NCBI RefSeq assembly: GCF_000003605.2
Contig: NW_003149767.1
Coordinates: forward strand, 274,281-325,374
Source of the DNA: Saccoglossus kowalevskii
Taxonomy: Eukaryota; Hemichordata; Enteropneusta; Harrimaniidae
Reading direction: 5' to 3'
Length of the DNA stretch: 51,094 nucleotides
This document shows, in pieces, positions 45,930 to 51,094 of the stretch; within the stretch, counting starts at the first letter, position 1, and every line of letters starts with the position of its first letter. The notes under the pieces are model-generated. The model had not been told where the DNA came from and did no database searches. It saw only the letters and a program-made list of their open reading frames with translations. The translations under genes were made by a program, and so were the position numbers.

Positions 45930-46590
45930 TTCCTAGATGCTCAATGTTTAAAGTAAATTGGGAAAAACTGAAGGAGCGTGGCTGGGGAAGTGGATAAGCA
46001 AGAAAGAGGTAAAGTTTGGGGTAATATGGCCCACATCACAGATCAAGATTGTGGGAATTTATTTCTCATACAATAAAGAAGAGAACTTATAGGATGTTTG
46101 AACATGTACAAGTCAAATAGCAACATAAAAATTATATTAAACCAATGGAAAAGAAAGAAATTATAAAGTACAGAGACGTTTGGTATGTCACAATTTACAT
46201 ATATTTTTACTCAAGACACTCATAAAATAATTTACAAATTTGGATAGGATATGATAGCGAGAAATTCAATGATCGGTAAAGGGGTCTAATAATGGATGGA
46301 TAAAACGCTATTTAAGCCCATATATTGAACTTCCATGGAAGGTGTTTCTGGATCAACAACTCAAACTTGTTCGTGGGGATTTCATCTTCAGCTGTAATTA
46401 CAAAACAAGTTTGCCGACGGTGCGGTTGAGTAACTTTGTCAATAACTGTTTAGATATTTGGAAAAGGGAAACGAAATCTCACCGAGGGAATAGAAATCAA
46501 ATACTGTGGAGCAATGAAAAAACATTGTTGGGCATTAATATGATACGTTTTGAAGACTTCAGACAAAACGATAGATACTGTGACTGATTT
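45930..46590 (+). mobile_element. Non-LTR retrotransposon (LINE) fragment, decayed
   Basis: Plus-strand pieces in several frames match the reverse-transcriptase thumb and downstream region of LINE ORF2 proteins: SQIKIVGIYFSYNKEENL (about 46036), NIKIILNQWKRKKL (about 46121), TETFGMSQF (about 46171), then 46280-46585 with GWIKRYLSPYIELPWKVFL, GDFIFSCNYK and ILWSNEK. Stops and shifts separate them. Clade not assigned. Confidence 0.7.
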
Positions 46591-47169
46591 TAATAGTGCA
46601 GTTATTTCGCTCACGGGAAATTCTGCTAGCAGCGCTCTCTATGGGCGTAACATACATAGTTCGTGCGATTAGTTAAATACCACACATTGTTATAGTTTTA
46701 TCCCTGCATCCATAACTGTAATGTATGTTGCGTACTGATACACAAGCGAATACTCGTTAACTGGTACAGCTGATTATTTTACCAGCCATCTTGATCAACG
46801 CAAGGTCAAATTATTCATCATATCCAGTATTAATACATTTATTATTACCAACTTGATGTGCATTGAAATTGTTGCAATTGAGTCGTAATTTCAGTAACTT
46901 AAAATCGATACTGAGAGTGTGTTTAATCTTACGCCAGATATTACGGTGTGCATATAACGTTACAGCAAATAAAGAATATGCCATCAGTAAAAGGTTGTTC
47001 ACCTCTAGTTCAATTGGTTGATACAGCTACAGATCAAATCCTTTCATTGGCTATGATTCCAATACCCTGGCAAACTATAAGCCAACAATCTCTCCTTGTT
47101 ATAAAAACTTGGCTAGGACTGGTATCAGCCATTCCAAATGAATTGAAAAAAAGACAAGCCATGCATGGC
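46591..47169. other. Intergenic, no feature recognised
   Basis: An open frame at 46948-47196 overlaps the edge of the dispersed repeat R and shows no known motif. Confidence 0.4.
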
Positions 47170-47790
47170 ACAGTCCCTGTTAGTTATCAAATTTAGTTAT
47201 AGTAATATAGTTCGACATAAACATGTCAAGAGTATGGATCCAGAAGATGATGCTTGATTATGATGATTTTTTAACATTAAAATGATTGACATCAGGTATC
47301 TGATCGTCAAACGAGTACTTGTCCATATTGAAAAATATTGCTCTGGAACAGCATTAATTAAAACAAAATGGTCATGAGTCGGTCATTAGAATACATCTAT
47401 ACCATGATGTAAAACAAATACATAAAATTTGAACATAATCACTCAAAGCATGGCAAAGATATAGAAATAGAACTGCATTCATTAAAACAAAATGGCCACC
47501 AGTCGGTCATTTTAAATTGGATCTGAAAAATAAAATGATGTGCATCAAGGTCCCATATTGTCCAACGTATGTACCAAGTTTAAACAAAATCCATCAATAA
47601 ATGCCCGATTTTGATGGTTTTTTTTAGCACAACAATGGCCACCATGAATCAGATCATGAAACAAAATGATGTGCACATGTATAATACATGTATTATTTAT
47701 GATGTACGTGTGAAGTTTGATTGTGATTCGTCTAGGCATGTTTAAAATACAGTTCCGGACGCACACCTGGACACACTAACGCACAGAAGT
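47170..47790 (-). repeat. Dispersed repeat family R, reverse orientation
   Basis: The reverse complement carries both ends of the copy B intron 9 element: GTGCGTCCGG and AAACATGCCTAGACGAATCA at one end (47700-47770), and AACTAACAGGGACTGTGCCA at the other (about 47170-47190). In between, GGCCATTTTGTTTTAATGAA-type subrepeats occur. Confidence 0.6.
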
Positions 47791-48189
47791 CAGAACCCAT
47801 TTTTGGACTGCGTCTGAATGGGGACCAAAAAAATGAACCAAAGGGTACTTGCCGAAAGTCTTGGGCATTTCGACTCAAGAGACAGTTGTTATTGCACCGG
47901 AAGTGAATACGAGTTATGTGAAAACAAAAAAATAAATCATTATTTGTCGTACCAGTTCGTGCATTAAAATCAGCTGCCATTTGTGTCTCTTACTCTTAGC
48001 TACTCACTTAGCATACCAACACGAGAATTTGTTGGTCAATTATAGTAACCGACTAAAAGTGTTTTTTCCCCCAAAGGAAATAACATTTTGTCCAGATTTA
48101 GCACTATATACAGTCTTTTAAAGTACACATACTTTTAGAATCTGTTGAACTCATTTCATATCAGTATTTCTGTACATTCAAATTTTTAA

Positions 48190-48360
48190 AATAAACTCGT
48201 GTACATATGGCCGATATAATATCTGATGTACATATGAAGTTTGACCATAATCAGTCAAAGCATGTGTAAAATTACCACTGGATATGGACTCGTAGACATA
48301 CAGATGCATGGAAGCACGCGCAAGTCCCTGACTGTGCCTGAACAGGGACTGAAAAAGAAA
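48190..48360 (-). repeat. Short fragment related to repeat family R
   Basis: ATATGAAGTTTGACCATAATCAGTCAAAGCATG resembles the family R words in antisense (cut here to show only the context; the shared core is CATAATCAGTCAAAGCATG). It is short and diverged. Confidence 0.35.
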
Positions 48361-48719
48361 TCCAGTGGAAAATATAAATAAAATAAGAACCCCAACTGCC
48401 TACCAAATATTTTGTAAACCTGTCTCTTTTGTCGCCTAGTTATTTAAGAATGGAATGACAATTTTCACCTGGTAAAAATGTTAATTTTTTCTGTATTTTT
48501 CATTTTAAAATCCCAGTAAGTGAGTGAAGGGAGGGGTATCTGCTGTCATAAATTCTATTTAGAGTTCCTAGGTCCTGTCTGGAATATCAATTAAAGAAAT
48601 ATACACAACCATTATAGAAAATATTCTTTTAATATTGACCTTGTAACAGTAGCTTCTACCAAAGTCACATGTTTTTAAGAAGTGAAAATAAAAAAATTTC
48701 AGATTTTTATGAATAGATA

Positions 48720-50641
48720 TCATCGCCGTTTCTTCTTCCACGTTTGTTGTTTAATACTTGCTCGTTTCACTACACTGTCCCATTCCTTTCTATGCAACAT
48801 GTACAATTTCATAGCAGCTTGTGCGTCTTCAACCTACAAATTTTGAAAATACATCAAAATCAATCATTGTGGTCAAATAGAATAATAGATATTTGTCTAA
48901 CATATGTCCTCGGTCGTACAGCTTACGCACCCTCGCAAGCTTCCATCGCACAACCTCAGGCCGCAAAAGCCGTATCCAGTCCATAAAGAATAAAATCTAC
49001 TTACAGAATTATGTTCGCCCTGCTGTACATCCATCTTAAGAATCTTTTTAGTCAATTTTTTCAAACCTGGTCTATTCGTCTGAAATTGAACAGATTGATT
49101 CATGTCGAAAATGCATAAGATTAGTTTGGAAACTAACTCTCGTTATATCTGATTTTTAACTTGTGAACTTGAAAACATTGCCTAATTAATGCTGGTCAAG
49201 TGTATTTTTAATCAACCCACAGAACACAGTGGGTGCATGGAAATGTTCAATTACTTATACAGAAATGAGTGAGATTATGGTCATATACAAAATACACATG
49301 TAGCTACACCCTTTTGCGAATATGCAAAGACTCCGCCAAAAACACTGTAATCATTGTTTTCACAGATTCTAATTTGCATAACAAATTCTAGCAACATTGA
49401 TTTGTCTTGCAAATTTTGTGATTTCGCAATTTGCACGACTTCTTCAATTCTTGCGAGTATTGCATATCCTTCTAAATCCTTGGTAAAATATATGTTCACT
49501 GCAATATTGCATATATTTAGTAATGACCTATGCCAATTGCAAAAGTTATTCTAAGGTTAACCTTTTCACTACCAGTTCCTTTTTTCATCATAATTTCACA
49601 TAATAGTCCTGTGCTCTCCATCAGAAATTGGGACAAAAATAGCCAAATTGTTTTAGTAAAATCTGAAAATTCACACAAATTATGTCTGTTTGGCTTCAAA
49701 ATTTGGGTTCATTTCCAGAAACTTTTAAGAATATAAGAAAAAAGTGCAGACATAATTGGGCAAAAAAGTGAGAAGGTAAAACATGGCCAAACCAAACTAG
49801 ATCAGTGTTACTACAGGTGCTAGAGATTTCATCACTCAAACAAACTGAAACCTTATCCGGTTATTTGGCAATGTCTATAATATACATACTCTCATTATTT
49901 TCTGGAACGGCTTGTATCTTGCAGTGTCTCTCACATTAATTCTCTGATGACTTAGATACAAGACCTGAAAGAGACACCAAACAACTTAACATCTAGAAAC
50001 ATGCACAAACCATAGTTGTTCTATTAGAAGTATATCTCCAATAGAAACATAAAATTGTTTTTATTGTGTACCAGATCATTACTGTGACTGCAAATATGTA
50101 CACCTTAGTTAGCAATATTGTTAGGCAATGCTACTTTCAGAATGCCAGTATACAGATGTGAAGGCAACACTGACAACATGCAGACAATTAGCTGACAATA
50201 TTACTGGCTTGGTGTACAAAACAAATGCATGACTGCAGTAACATATGCCTTTATTTGGCCACACAGACATGCATGTTATTTACGTGAGCTCATATGATAC
50301 CAACAGGGTAAATATGGTAATCTAATTTGAGTGAGTGAAACATGTTACACTAGCTGGAACTTACATAATGTAAACCCCGAAAATCTGCCTTTAGGCGCAT
50401 GTATATTATAAAAGATGCGAACACATATACAGAAAAAAAGTATCACAAAATTCAATGAGTAAAGTACATCATTGTTGATTGGCGTTTATGTATAATATTA
50501 TGAATAACTAGTCAATCAGAGACAATGTTGTAAACATTCTGCAGATATTCACCTTCATATCATTGTTCAATGCGTGACCAACCAAGATACGACCCTTGAG
50601 CATATCAGCAACATCTCTTTGAACAACATCAAACTCTTCCG
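48720..50641 (-). CDS. REXO4: REXO4-like 3'-5' exonuclease, 3' exons (5' part outside window)
   Basis: Minus-strand exons: 50553-50641, 49890-49964, 49005-49079 and 48720-48833 (stop TCA complement, 48720-48722). Each has AG/GT boundaries and compatible phases. Key motifs in order: DVVQRDVADMLKGRILVGHA then LNNDMK (Exo II motif with its Asp), VRDTARYKPF, NRPGLKKLTKKIL, and GEHNS|VEDAQAAMKLY across the last intron (Exo III motif, H then D five residues on). The tail KQQTWKKKRR is basic, possibly nuclear/nucleolar targeting. This order and wording match REXO4 (RNA exonuclease 4, a DEDDh ribosome-biogenesis-type nuclease). The DxE Exo I motif must lie upstream, outside the window. Convergent with SSUH2 copy C. 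REXO4 is favoured over other ISG20-like paralogs by the RGRILVGHA and DAQAAM neighbourhoods, from memory. Confidence 0.88.
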
Positions 50642-51094
50642 CTGTAAAGTTGACAACATAATTGGTTAACATTGTTTCTCTCAGAACTTGGGCACTATTC
50701 ACAAAATAAACCTGTCTAATAATTTTTACATATTTTGTTCAAAACTTTTGATCAAATCCAGAATTTTGATCCAAAATTGACAAAAAAAGGAACTATAGAA
50801 GAACACGTGAAAAATGTAGTACCAAAAACTTGTCCAGAAATAATAATGCGAGTCCACTATCCGATTTTGTTGGCTTGATGTAACATATTGGAATTGTGAT
50901 AATTATGAACAATTTCACACAAAATGTATGACAATGTTTGTGCTCTTTTTGCATGATCATAGGCTGTTGTGTTGTTAAATTTGATGAGGTCACCACAGTA
51001 CATATACACATTTCACAAAATTTGCATCCAGACTTTTATCAATTGCTTTGACTCGAAACAATTATCAGACAAATTAAGGGACGACATCAAAAGA

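Noticed and set aside
46342-46587. Host gene at this open frame
   Set aside because: It reads as the C-terminal part of a LINE ORF2 with further LINE pieces upstream in other frames.
48897-49103. 68-codon minus-strand frame as an independent small protein
   Set aside because: Only its first part (49005-49079) is coding, as an internal REXO4 exon; the remainder reads into the intron.

Overview
This is a window of a eukaryotic nuclear genome. It is AT-rich (roughly one-third G+C), has short exons with canonical GT..AG introns, and carries many decayed transposons. The gene families and transposon mix suggest an invertebrate animal, perhaps a lophotrochozoan; I cannot name the genus. Most long open frames are chance frames in introns and repeats. 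Real coding sequence was recovered by joining short exons whose splice phases agree.

The core of the window is a tandem, same-strand (+) array of three SSUH2-like genes (ssu-2 homolog, a CxxCxGxG cysteine-rich DnaJ-like family). Copy A (34-4824) enters from the left, with only its last three exons in the window. Copy B (9720-25514) is complete, with 12 coding exons and 399 predicted residues. Copy C (about 29799/30746-41219) has all 12 exon positions but carries a 2-nt deletion in exon 11 that would truncate it. At the right edge, the 3' part of REXO4 (a DEDDh 3'-5' exonuclease) lies on the minus strand (48720-50641), tail-to-tail with copy C.

The most unusual structure lies upstream of copies B and C. 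A module of about 0.3 kb contains a conserved CACGTG E-box, a leader and a tiny first exon that encodes only Met-Ser-Arg(partial) before a GTAATT donor. It occurs five times: two copies before B (one with a destroyed start) and three before C (one split by a Crypton-type transposon and with a dead splice donor). The modules sit in an array of roughly 180-bp tandem repeats. This looks like repeated duplication and decay of alternative promoters/first exons.

Other layout: a DIRS-like retrotransposon sits in the last intron of A (2064-4319) and B (about 21315-24985) but not C, which dates the A/B split as later than C. A Ty3/gypsy-like fragment lies at 6621-7110, a non-LTR (LINE) fragment at 45930-46590, and a Crypton-like tyrosine recombinase remnant at 27164-29112. 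Downstream of copy C is a 50-bp minisatellite of about 47 units (41485-44130), seeded by a sequence present as two units downstream of copy A. A 227-bp direct repeat lies at both sides of it. Two assembly gaps occur at 12367-12462 and 30976-31537. I saw no CRISPR, rRNA or tRNA.
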